From assembly GCF_001642025.1 (NCBI RefSeq), contig NZ_LWHO01000005.1, forward strand, positions 121,513 through 185,512: DNA of 64,000 nucleotides, read 5' to 3'. Source of the stretch: Cutibacterium namnetense. GTDB taxonomy: Bacteria; Actinomycetota; Actinomycetes; Propionibacteriales; Propionibacteriaceae. The position numbers and the translations under genes were made by a program. Below are positions 50,612-59,141 of the stretch, piece after piece (the stretch's first letter is position 1; every line of letters starts with the position of its first letter). The notes under the pieces were generated by a model, which was not told the origin of the DNA, made no database searches, and worked only from the letters and a program-made list of their open reading frames with translations.

Positions 50612-52470
50612 TCCTCCTGACGAGACTCGGGTTCTACAACGACCGCCGGTTCGACGATCTCAGCATCAAGGGCCGGCGTGTCCGCTGGTAGCTGCCCCTT
50701 TTCGGAAGCCGGGGATGTCTCGATTTCGGGATCCTGACGACGGGTTCGGATCGTCACCTGATCTCTGCCGGGCTCTGGCGCGTCTTGGATCTGTCGGATC
50801 TCCTTGATCGACGCGCGAATTCGGGCCGGAAGCTCAGCATCGACCCCGAAGGTGTCAAGAACAGCCTGGTACCGCGTCACCTCGTTAGCAAGCAAACCTT
50901 CAACCCGCGCGTCGAGCTGATCCTTGGCGACCTTCGCCAGACGTCGCACCGCATCGTCACCAAAGAGTGCCTCCAGTAGACGCTGGGCAACAACGGCTGA
51001 ACCTCCGGCGATCCCAGCTTCGGCTCCCGATAATCCACCGGTGTGAGCGAAGACGACGAGCATCAATGCAACTGAAACACCATTGACACCGAAAGCCATG
51101 AATCGCGCCCTGGAACGTTTATTCATGCCCTCCCCGGCAACGAGCTCCATGACGTCTGCCTGCCAGGCTCTCACCATCCGAGAGGCAGCCTCATCAAACC
51201 CCTGCGACGGGCGGGACAGATTCTCGTCGGTTCCTTCCAGGACGCTGCGACCCGCCGGATCGGTCTGCCACACGGACTCAATCCGCTCACACCCGCCCTG
51301 GGTCTGCGCAAGAATGAGACTCTCCAGACCGGATTCCACTGCGACGCTGACCTTCTCGACCTCCGGCGGCGCCCCCTTGAACACCTGCACCACGCGGTCT
51401 CGGAACCAGGAAACCTTCGCCTCCATAGCGCGCATGAACTCGCCGGTCCCAACGAACTCGTGCCACCGTGCCAGTACCTCGCCGCTCAACAGAGTGCCGT
51501 CAGCGGACTGGGCAGCAATCGATCTTGAAGACTCAGCCATGATCGCTTGGGCATCCTCGTACAGGCGCGATGCCGCAACCGCCTGCGCTTCCAGACCGCC
51601 AGCGACGTACGAGGACCTCTCACATACTGAACCGATCGCCCCAGACAAGGTAGATGCAATGACCTCACGTCGCTTCTGCTGATCTTGGGCCAAGCTCGAT
51701 AAGAAGAATCGCAGCGGGGCGACGGCCTGATCGGGAAGCAAACCCGCATCATTTGTCTTGGTCTCTGGGACAGCAAAAAGCGGGGAATCAGCCAGACCAC
51801 TGTCCGTCATGAGTCGGCCGAGGTCTGCCGGCACCTCTCTCATGGCCTCCGCAGGGACACGGTCACACACCACCGCGACCGACGCGTGCCTGTTCTGAGC
51901 CTCGTTGAGGAAATCCCACGGCACCGCGTCAGCGTAGCGGGCTGCTGAAGTGACAAAAACCCACAGATCTGCGGCCTGAAGCAACTGAGCCGCCAGATCA
52001 CGGTTGCGCGTCACCACAGAGTCGATGTCCGGAGCATCGAGGATGGCCAAACCTCGCGGGATCCCTGGCTCCGCGACAAGCTGCAAACTCGACGCGTCGT
52101 TACTGGCCACCCGGGAACGCGCCAGGGTAGGCAACACTCGGTCTCCGTCGAACCAAAAAGCGTCCGCAGGGTGGTGAACGAGAACGGGTGAGGTCGTGGT
52201 GGGGCGGATCACCCCCGGTTGCGTCACCATCCGACCCACTAAAGAGTTCACCAGGGTTGATTTACCTGCCCCGGTCGAGCCTCCTACCACCGCCAGGAGC
52301 GGCGCATCAATAGTCTCTAGACGCGGCAAAATGTAGTCGTTGAGCTGGTTAGCAATGCGTCGCGCCAATCCGGCCTGGGTAATAGCTTCGGGCAAATCCA
52401 GGGGGAACTGGGCCTGACGCAGGTTGCGCCGCAGATCAGTCAACGACAGCAGCATCTGCTCGGTGTTCAT
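50608..52470 (-). CDS. Dynamin-family large GTPase
   Basis: 620 aa. The P-loop is GGSTGAGKST (residues near 65), G3 is ILDAPDIDSV, and G4 appears in VVCDRVP where the canonical NKxD is degenerate. Long coiled-coil-like helices and a hydrophobic stretch (FGVNGVSVALMLVVFAHTG) follow, then a charged C-terminal tail rich in Glu and Pro. The family type resembles tandem bacterial dynamins, which often work as a heterodimeric pair with the next gene. The ATG at 52470 follows AGGAAGG. It is 22 bases after the PrsW-like gene on the same strand. Confidence 0.83.
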   Translation of the reverse strand: MNTEQMLLSLTDLRRNLRQAQFPLDLPEAITQAGLARRIANQLNDYILPRLETIDAPLLAVVGGSTGAGKSTLVNSLVGRMVTQPGVIRPTTTSPVLVHHPADAFWFDGDRVLPTLARSRVASNDASSLQLVAEPGIPRGLAILDAPDIDSVVTRNRDLAAQLLQAADLWVFVTSAARYADAVPWDFLNEAQNRHASVAVVCDRVPAEAMREVPADLGRLMTDSGLADSPLFAVPETKTNDAGLLPDQAVAPLRFFLSSLAQDQQKRREVIASTLSGAIGSVCERSSYVAGGLEAQAVAASRLYEDAQAIMAESSRSIAAQSADGTLLSGEVLARWHEFVGTGEFMRAMEAKVSWFRDRVVQVFKGAPPEVEKVSVAVESGLESLILAQTQGGCERIESVWQTDPAGRSVLEGTDENLSRPSQGFDEAASRMVRAWQADVMELVAGEGMNKRSRARFMAFGVNGVSVALMLVVFAHTGGLSGAEAGIAGGSAVVAQRLLEALFGDDAVRRLAKVAKDQLDARVEGLLANEVTRYQAVLDTFGVDAELPARIRASIKEIRQIQDAPEPGRDQVTIRTRRQDPEIETSPASEKGQLPADTPALDAEIVEPAVVVEPESRQEE

Positions 52471-52492
52471 GGTGATCCTTCCTGGTCACTCG

Positions 52493-53803
52493 TCAGGCCC
52501 GTGGTGGTGCCCACTGCAACTCGTTGTTGACCGGCTGGTTGTGACGTCGCTTGAGGAATGCGGGCAGTCTGGGTTTCGACAGTTTGGCACCTTGGGCGAC
52601 GGTGACAGCCATTGGACGCAGCACGTTCATGCGATTGATGAGCTGGATCTGATGCGGACCAGGATCATCGTCCAACCCACGCACAATGGCGTCACGCAGG
52701 TACGCGAGATCCGTCCCAACACGCAGGAACTCTAAAGTGTGCCACCACCGACGCGGCCCCTGACTGAGGGCCACCAACGCCGCCCACTGACGACGCCGCA
52801 GGACCGAGAGAGTTTCCGCGTCAGAGTTTGGCAACCATCCGGCCTTGACGTAATCCTCGAGTCGATGTCGGATCATCCTGCCCTCGCGCACCGTACGGAT
52901 GACCATGAAAACCACGACAGAAGCGACGATACCGAGGGCAACGAACCACAACTTCTTGAGCGCCGTCATCGGCAAAACCGAAGAGAACCCATTGAAGAGC
53001 ATGTGGCCCACTACAGCCATAACGAATCCCGTCGTCGGAGCGAAAATCCTCACAAGCCGACTTCGTGACCTCAACCCGAGAGCCAGACCGATACCCGTCA
53101 TACTGGTGAACAGCGGATGACCAAAAGAGGCATACACCCCCCGCAACAGCACTAGCTCCATGACGGCCTGCTTCGGGTCCCCGGCCGAAGCCGTCACCCG
53201 GGCATAGTTGTCCGCACGGGCGTAGTACATGATGTTCTCGACGAAGGCGAAACCAATTGCCGAGAGCCCAGCCATGCTCACCGTCTGAACTACCGAGGTC
53301 ATCCGTCGCCCCGTGACGACGGCCAGTGCGAAGAGCACAAGTGCCTTGCACGATTCCTCAACAAAGGGGGCCGAATACACCGCTGGACCAGCGCCCGATG
53401 CTGGATCAACCCCACCTGTCACGGAGAGCATCCCGGCCATCCACGTGTTCACGTGCATGCTAATCCAGGTCGCTACGCAGGCTCCCCAACAAAAACAGAG
53501 AAACCACACGTGCAGGTGCCGGGTTCTGAATCGATCAAGGAGAATAAAGATCGCTGACCACACAGCAGCCGTCGGCCATGCGTAGTGGAAGCCCAGCTTC
53601 AAGGACTGGTCGGTGATTCCCGGAATGACGCCCTTCTGGCCTTCCCGCTTGACCTCAGTATCGGCGTGCACGATGACGTAGGTGTGAACCAAGCAGGCCG
53701 CTGAGATCAGCACCACCGAAAGCAACACCCAGAACCACGGGTTACGCAACAGACGCTGCCACCAGGGACGACGCACAACGGGCGTGGGGGCAACGTACGA
53801 CAT
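52493..53803 (-). CDS. PrsW-family intramembrane metalloprotease
   Basis: 436 aa with about eight hydrophobic segments. PrsW proteases (CAAX-protease relatives) cleave membrane proteins such as anti-sigma factors. Visible motifs are EESCKAL (EExxK), FAFVENIMYY, HPLFTSMTGIG and GHMLFNG, which supply the metal-site Glu and His residues. The start at 53803 (MSYVAPTP) is chosen because upstream residues look non-coding. No sigma/anti-sigma gene is adjacent, so the substrate is unknown. The downstream neighbours are dynamin-like GTPases, raising the possibility of a membrane-stress module. Confidence 0.85.
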   Translation of the reverse strand: MSYVAPTPVVRRPWWQRLLRNPWFWVLLSVVLISAACLVHTYVIVHADTEVKREGQKGVIPGITDQSLKLGFHYAWPTAAVWSAIFILLDRFRTRHLHVWFLCFCWGACVATWISMHVNTWMAGMLSVTGGVDPASGAGPAVYSAPFVEESCKALVLFALAVVTGRRMTSVVQTVSMAGLSAIGFAFVENIMYYARADNYARVTASAGDPKQAVMELVLLRGVYASFGHPLFTSMTGIGLALGLRSRSRLVRIFAPTTGFVMAVVGHMLFNGFSSVLPMTALKKLWFVALGIVASVVVFMVIRTVREGRMIRHRLEDYVKAGWLPNSDAETLSVLRRRQWAALVALSQGPRRWWHTLEFLRVGTDLAYLRDAIVRGLDDDPGPHQIQLINRMNVLRPMAVTVAQGAKLSKPRLPAFLKRRHNQPVNNELQWAPPRA

Positions 53804-53880
53804 AACTGAAAGACTACCGGCCGCCCGGGACAACTTTCGATGCGTCAACTCCTCGCCCGGCGAAACACGGGGAAGAACAG

Positions 53881-53956
53881 TGGCGGCCCGGGTGGGAATC
53901 GAACCCACGCGCGACAGATTAGAAGGCTGCTGCTCTATCCGCTGAGCTACCGGGCC
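53881..53956 (-). tRNA. tRNA-Arg (anticodon TCT)
   Basis: Acceptor GGCCCGG/CCGGGCC, anticodon loop CTTCTAA, T arm GTGGG/CCCAC and encoded CCA on the minus strand. The anticodon stem (GCAGC/TCTGT) has a G:T pair and one C:T mismatch next to the loop, unusual but tolerable. It reads arginine AGA/AGG, rare codons in high-GC genomes. Confidence 0.92.
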
Positions 53957-54058
53957 ATATCTGACATCCTATCGGGATTGTGCCTCGATGACCCAGCCAG
54001 CCCCAACCAGGTGGCGAACACGTCTGCGTGCATCTACTCGACGACCTAACCTTTCCCC

Positions 54059-55270
54059 GTGACTGATTCGACGCACACAGATCCTCCTACCCCTTCGGTG
54101 AAGTGGTCGTCAATCATTGTTTCGGCCTATCTACCGACGCTGATGTCCTCCCTGGGCTACGGCGCAGTGATCCCGCTTATCCCGCTCACCGCAGTACATA
54201 TCGGAGCATCGCCGGCCCTCGCTGCCGCGATTGCCGCGCTCGTCGGTATCGGCCAAATCATCGGCGATGTCCCTGCCGGGTGGCTCGTGACAAAAATCGG
54301 TGAGAAATGGTCCCTGGTGATGGCCATGCTCATTGACGCGGTTGCGCTGGTGTCCATGGGGCTGGTGCACCACCTTGGCTTACTGGCCGTCGCGGTCCTT
54401 ATCAACGGCATGGCCGGTGCCGTATACGGCATTGCCCGGCAGAACTATCTGACGGTGGCGATCCCATACCGATACCGAGCTCGCGCGCTGTCCACCCTCG
54501 GCGGAGTGTTCCGGGTGGGTTGGTTTGTCGGCCCCATGGCCGGGTCGTGGATTCTCCGCGAAGCCTCCATGTCATGGGCATATGGATTTGCATCTATTGC
54601 CAGTGTTCTCGCCGCCGCCGTGACCACGGTAATGCCCGACCTTCCCCCAGTAGATACCCCACAAACCGCCGCCGAGAATGCCCCCACCAAAATCTCGACG
54701 TGGACGATAGCCAAACAGAACTCCAAGGTCCTGTGGACAACAGGATTAGGAGTAACAGCTCTCATGGTCGTCCGGTCCGCGCGACGGTCCCTACTCCCGC
54801 TGTGGTGCCACGTCAACGGTCTTACCCCAGCCACCACGGACCTCATCTATGCCTGGTCGATGGCCGCTGACGTCTTGCTCTTCCTGCCCGGCGGAGCCCT
54901 GATGGACAGATTCGGACGCTGGTGGGTGGCAGTGCCGTCGATCTTCATCCAGGCCGTCGCACTCCTCACCTTGCCACTGGCCCATACCGCGACGGCGATC
55001 GGCCTCGTCGCCCTCATCATCGGTATTGGCAACGGTGCCAGCTCCGGCATCGTCATGACGCTAGGATCCGACGCCTCTCCTGATATCGGACGCCCACAAT
55101 TCCTGGCGGCGTGGCGGCTCCTCTCTGACACTGGTTCGGCAATGGGACCAGTCGTGGTCACCCTCGTCACCCTGGCCTGGCCGTTGTCAGCCGCCAGCTT
55201 CGTGATGTCGATCATCGGTTTGGTCGGCAGCTACTGGATGGGACGCTGGGTGCCGCGCGGCAAACGCTAG
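54059..55270 (+). CDS. MFS transporter
   Basis: 403-aa major-facilitator protein with about 12 membrane segments. The loop 2-3 region reads GDVPAGWLVTKIGEKW, near the conserved GxxxD/RxGRR motif A, and LMDRFGRWWVAVPS is the second copy in the C-terminal half. It looks like a drug/small-molecule exporter of the EmrB- or multidrug type; the substrate is unknown. The GTG start at 54059 follows a weak site. It lies between tRNA-Arg and orn; the gap to orn is 54 bases, so co-transcription is possible. Confidence 0.85.
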   Translation: MTDSTHTDPPTPSVKWSSIIVSAYLPTLMSSLGYGAVIPLIPLTAVHIGASPALAAAIAALVGIGQIIGDVPAGWLVTKIGEKWSLVMAMLIDAVALVSMGLVHHLGLLAVAVLINGMAGAVYGIARQNYLTVAIPYRYRARALSTLGGVFRVGWFVGPMAGSWILREASMSWAYGFASIASVLAAAVTTVMPDLPPVDTPQTAAENAPTKISTWTIAKQNSKVLWTTGLGVTALMVVRSARRSLLPLWCHVNGLTPATTDLIYAWSMAADVLLFLPGGALMDRFGRWWVAVPSIFIQAVALLTLPLAHTATAIGLVALIIGIGNGASSGIVMTLGSDASPDIGRPQFLAAWRLLSDTGSAMGPVVVTLVTLAWPLSAASFVMSIIGLVGSYWMGRWVPRGKR

Positions 55271-55324
55271 CTGGCGCCGTCCTCGCCAACCCGCTGTCAC
55301 AACCACCGACTAGGCTGTCATGCC

Positions 55325-55942
55325 GTGAGAGACATGCTGGTGTGGATCGATTGCGAGATGACCGGGCTCGACCTGGCCCACGACGGGCTCATTGAGGTGG
55401 CCGCCCTGGTCACCGATGGACAGCTCAACGTCCAAGGTGAGGGGGTGGACGTCATCATCAAGCCCGAACCCCAATGGCTCGACCACATGAATGACTTTGT
55501 GCGCGACATGCACACCAAGTCTGGTCTCCTTGAAGAGCTCGACAAGGGGCTGACGATGGCGCAAGCCCAGGAGCAAGTGCTCGACTACATCCGCACCTAC
55601 GTCCCGCAGGCTGGTAAAGCACCGTTAGCTGGCAACACCATCGGCACCGATCGCTCCTTCCTAGCCAAGGACATGCCTGAGCTCGAGTCCTACGTGCACT
55701 ACCGCAACGTCGACGTCTCCTCCATCAAGGAGCTGGCACGACGCTGGTATCCGCACGCATTCGGACACTCCCCAGAGAAGCAGGGCAACCACCGGGCACT
55801 GGCTGACATCCAGGAATCCATTGAGGAGCTCATGTACTGGCGCGAGGCCCTCATGGTTCCCTCCCCTGGGCCGGCGACCAAGCGTTGTGATGAGATCGCA
55901 GCCAAGTATCAGGGCCTCCTCACCGGGGCCGGGAAAGACTGA
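55325..55942 (+). CDS. orn: Oligoribonuclease
   Basis: DEDDh exonuclease that degrades 2-5-nt RNAs, including linear di-GMP products, to mononucleotides. The four acidic sites and the histidine are visible: WIDCEMTGLD (Asp, Glu), GNTIGTDRSFL (Asp) and HRALADIQESIEEL (His, Asp). Length is 205 aa, normal for the actinobacterial form. The GTG at 55325 or the ATG at 55334 could be the start; the latter gives MLVWIDCEMTG. It is followed by tRNA-His. Confidence 0.95.
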   Translation: MRDMLVWIDCEMTGLDLAHDGLIEVAALVTDGQLNVQGEGVDVIIKPEPQWLDHMNDFVRDMHTKSGLLEELDKGLTMAQAQEQVLDYIRTYVPQAGKAPLAGNTIGTDRSFLAKDMPELESYVHYRNVDVSSIKELARRWYPHAFGHSPEKQGNHRALADIQESIEELMYWREALMVPSPGPATKRCDEIAAKYQGLLTGAGKD

Positions 55943-56021
55943 CACCGGGAGCGGGAAAGCCGAAGTTGCATTTCAGTTTCAGAAGACGATACCCTTCACG
56001 GGTTGCCTGATGAAGGTACGT

Positions 56022-56095
56022 GGTGGCTATAGCTCAGTCGGTAGAGCACCTGGTTGTGGTCCAGGGGGTCGCGGGTTCAAGTCCCGTTAGCCACC
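56022..56095 (+). tRNA. tRNA-His (anticodon GTG)
   Basis: The acceptor stem GTGGCTA/TAGCCAC is extended by an encoded G at -1 pairing with C73, typical of tRNA-His. The anticodon loop is TTGTGGT and the T arm GGTTCAAGTCC. CCA is not encoded (the next bases are CCG). Confidence 0.94.
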
Positions 56096-56108
56096 CCGCT
56101 TTTTAAGG

Positions 56109-56128
56109 AGGGGGAGACGACTCCCCCT
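56109..56128. repeat. GC-rich hairpin after tRNA-His
   Basis: AGGGGGAG and CTCCCCCT form a perfect 8-bp stem with a 4-base loop, 14 bases past the tRNA. No T-run follows on the plus strand. It may still slow or terminate transcription. Confidence 0.5.
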
Positions 56129-56212
56129 AACCCCCTCGAGCGGGTCAAGACCCTGCGGAAGTCCAGGTTCACCTCACGCCTCCCGGGGATCTTCTCAAAT
56201 ACTTTTCCGTCA

Positions 56213-57547
56213 TCACCGGCGCATAGTGTCGAGGAGCTCGTCGATCTCTCCGAACCTCTCCACCGTCGGGGAGTCGATGACGTTACCCCGGGCGATCACC
56301 TTCTCAACTCCTTCTAGAGCGCGCAGATCATCGAGCGGGTTAGCTCCCAACACCAGCAGGTCGGCTGACAGCCCCGGCTCCACCGCACCCGTCACGGATT
56401 CCAGTCCAAGCATTTTGGCATTGACCCTAGTCACGGCCTCCAACGCCCTGGCCGGAGGCAATCCTGCTCGCGACACCACAAGGTCGAGTTCACGCCACAT
56501 GGCATAGTGCGGGGTGAAGGTCATCGACGAGTCCAAACCCGACCCAAGTACGACGTCATTTCTGATGGCGTCGCGAATACCCTGAGTCATCGAATCCAGC
56601 ACGATCCGGGCATTCTCCTTGACGACCTCGCTAGCCCCGGTGATGTTCCGATCAATCTCGACCAGCGGCGCCGCAGCCAACAGGGTCGCGTCTAAAGCTG
56701 ACCATCCGCGTAACGACTTCGGATTGTCGTGGAACAGCTCAACAATCTCATCTGTCATGGCCGAGCCGTGTTCAATGGTGTCGACACCGGCTTTCAGAGA
56801 CCTCAGGACTCCCTCGGGGCTCTGGGCGTGAGCAGCGACAAGCACCCCTGCCGAGTGGGCCTCTTCGCAAATCGCCGTCATCTCCTCAACCGTCATCTGC
56901 GGTCGCCCGGCCTCACCCACGACCTTGGCATCCGTGACGCCACCAGTCGCGGCGATCTTGATCGACGTTGCGCCCAGATGCAGGTTTTGGCGCACTGCCT
57001 TGCGCCCCTCCCACGGCGCGTCAACGACTCGGGCAAGCCCCAACTCAGCCCCGTGCCCGCCAGTGATAGCCAGTAGCGGTCCCGACGCCGTGATCCTCGG
57101 CCCTGGCCACCGCCCGGTTTCGCTGTCTCGTCCCAACGTGATGGCCTCGTTGTCGTACTCGCCGAGGCAACGGAGGGTCGTCACTCCCGCATTGAGCTCA
57201 CATTCCACGAATCCGCGCGCACGCTCACGCAACATAGGACGCCCCAGCGGGGTCTTCCAGAACCCCACTATGACGCGGGCAGCAGCAGGAATCGTTAGCG
57301 TCTGCGGCAGCGGTCGCCCATCCGCCATGAGGTGAGCGTGAGCATTAATGAGACCCGGCATCACCCACTTCCCGGCACAGTCGATCTGACGCTGCGCTGA
57401 TGCTGCCCGGTCCGCGAGCTCCTGGCTCGGCCCAACAGCAGTAATTGTGCCGTCCTCTCCGACAAGCACTGTGCGATCCGTCAGCAGGGTGCCGCTGCGA
57501 TCACACGTCAGCAGGTTCGCACCGGTGAGGGCAAGTGTCGTAGCCAT
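56213..57547 (-). CDS. Amidohydrolase family protein
   Basis: 444-aa metal-dependent hydrolase of the imidazolonepropionase/prolidase-like branch. GLINAHAHLMADG gives the HxH metal site. His residues in VLVAAHAQSPEG and TIEHGSAM, and a late Asp (GSGLDSS), complete the binuclear pattern. The composite beta-sandwich N-terminus (LLTDRTVLVGEDGTITAVG) is characteristic. The substrate is unknown; Xaa-Pro dipeptide and imidazolone-type compounds are known for relatives. The ATG at 57547 follows AAGGAG nine bases away. The product faces the permease pseudogene divergently. Confidence 0.9.
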   Translation of the reverse strand: MATTLALTGANLLTCDRSGTLLTDRTVLVGEDGTITAVGPSQELADRAASAQRQIDCAGKWVMPGLINAHAHLMADGRPLPQTLTIPAAARVIVGFWKTPLGRPMLRERARGFVECELNAGVTTLRCLGEYDNEAITLGRDSETGRWPGPRITASGPLLAITGGHGAELGLARVVDAPWEGRKAVRQNLHLGATSIKIAATGGVTDAKVVGEAGRPQMTVEEMTAICEEAHSAGVLVAAHAQSPEGVLRSLKAGVDTIEHGSAMTDEIVELFHDNPKSLRGWSALDATLLAAAPLVEIDRNITGASEVVKENARIVLDSMTQGIRDAIRNDVVLGSGLDSSMTFTPHYAMWRELDLVVSRAGLPPARALEAVTRVNAKMLGLESVTGAVEPGLSADLLVLGANPLDDLRALEGVEKVIARGNVIDSPTVERFGEIDELLDTMRR

Positions 57548-57663
57548 CGTCATCATCTCCTTGCAGAACGACGCTTTACCTATCATTGTCCAAAACCAGC
57601 CGGGGGCGTCCACGATGTGAAATATGTGATTTTTGGCCACTTCCGCGTCTTCGACGAGACACA

Positions 57664-59090
57664 ATGCTTTCCATGACCGTGGAGAATCAGCATTCCGCCG
57701 CTGAAAGCCAGCATCTCCGGCGGAGCCTCAGCAATAGGCATATCCAGCTCATTGCCATTGGCGGTGCCATCGGTACCGGCCTGTTTATGGGCTCTGGCAA
57801 GTCCATCCACACGTCTGGTCCGAGCATCGTGGTGGCCTACCTCGTCATCGGCGCAATGCTCTTCTTCGTCATGCGTGCCATGGGTGAGTTGTTGCTGCAC
57901 AACCTGCAATGGAAGTCTTTTCAGGATTTTGCCGCTGACCTTCTCGGCCCGTGGGCAGGATTCTTTCTGGGATGGACGACTGGTTGTGCTGGGTCGTCAC
58001 GGGTATGGCCGACGTCATCGCCATCACCTCGTATTGGAGTTTCTGGACTCACGACCGCACGTGGGCTTTCATCCTCACCGCGGCGACACTTCTCTTACTC
58101 CTCGCCCTTAACCTCTTAACGGTAAGACTTTTCGGCGAGCTGGAATTCTGGTTCGCCCTCATCAAGATCGTCGCGATCCTCACCCTCATTGCAGTGGCAA
58201 TTGTGCTCGTCATTATGGGATTCACCTCGGCCAGCGGGTACAAAGCGTCGGTGTCGAATCTGTGGTCCTATGGTGGTTTCGCTCCACGCGGCTGGAGCGG
58301 ATTCTTCGGCGGCTTCCAGATCGCAGTCTTCGCCTACGTCGGCATCGAGCTGGTCGGCACCACCTCTGCTGAGACCGCCGATCCCCCTAAGACGATGCCC
58401 AAAGCCATCAACGCTGTGCCGGTCCGTATTCTCGTGTTCTATGTGGCAGCTCTACTCGTCATGATGTGCGTTACCCCATGGAATCTCATCCAGACCGATT
58501 CCTCCCCCTTTGTCCAAATGTTCGGGCTCATCGGATTTACCGCAGCGGCCGGCGTCATGAACTTCGTCGTCCTCACCTCAGCAGCATCGAGCGCCAACTC
58601 AGGCGTCTACTCGACGTCTCGCATGCTCTACGGCCTGGCCCACAAGGGCATGGCGCCCCGCGCGTTCGGCAAGCTGTCACACCACGGCGTCCCTGGCTGG
58701 GGACTGCTCTGCACCGTCATCCTCATCGGATCGGCCCTCGTCCTCGCCGCAAAAGACTCGGTCGTGGGGGCATTCACACTCGTTACGACAGTGGCGGCCG
58801 TGCTGTTTATCTTCGTATGGAGCATGATCCTCATCAGCCACATCGTCCACGTACGGCGCGACCCGCAAGCTCATGCCGAGTCGATCTATCCGATGCCGGG
58901 CGCCAGCTTCATGCCGTGGGTCGTACTCGCTTTCTTCGTCTTTGTCATCGTCCTTCTCACTGGAGCTAGCGATACACGTCAGGCCTTGCTTGCTACTCCC
59001 ATCTGGTTCGTCGTACTAGCTATTGCATGGGCGATCGTCCGGCGCCGCTCCCACCGCGACGACCTCGAGACTGATCTGCCGACCGACTGA
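57664..59090 (+). pseudogene. cycA: Amino-acid permease (CycA-like APC family), frameshifted
   Basis: APC-superfamily secondary importer similar to the D-serine/D-alanine/glycine permease CycA. The first piece (from 57664, possibly 57673) reads to LLGPWAGFFLGWT. A single T appears missing between 57978 and 57979: restoring it changes the frame so that GWT-Y-WLCWVVTGMAD continues directly into the second piece, which runs to 59090. Without the repair the first piece ends early as a fragment of about 150 aa holding 2-3 membrane segments. The second piece alone would lack them. Intact length would be about 475 aa. Either the gene is truly inactivated or this is a sequencing error; the DNA is not a homopolymer at this spot. 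Conserved APC landmarks (AIGGAIGTGLFMGSG, SAASSANSGVYSTSRMLYGL) survive. Confidence 0.85.
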
Positions 59091-59141
59091 GACCGGCCGC
59101 TACAGTGAGTACGGTCGAATCCGGTCATTGCGGGGGTAGTC

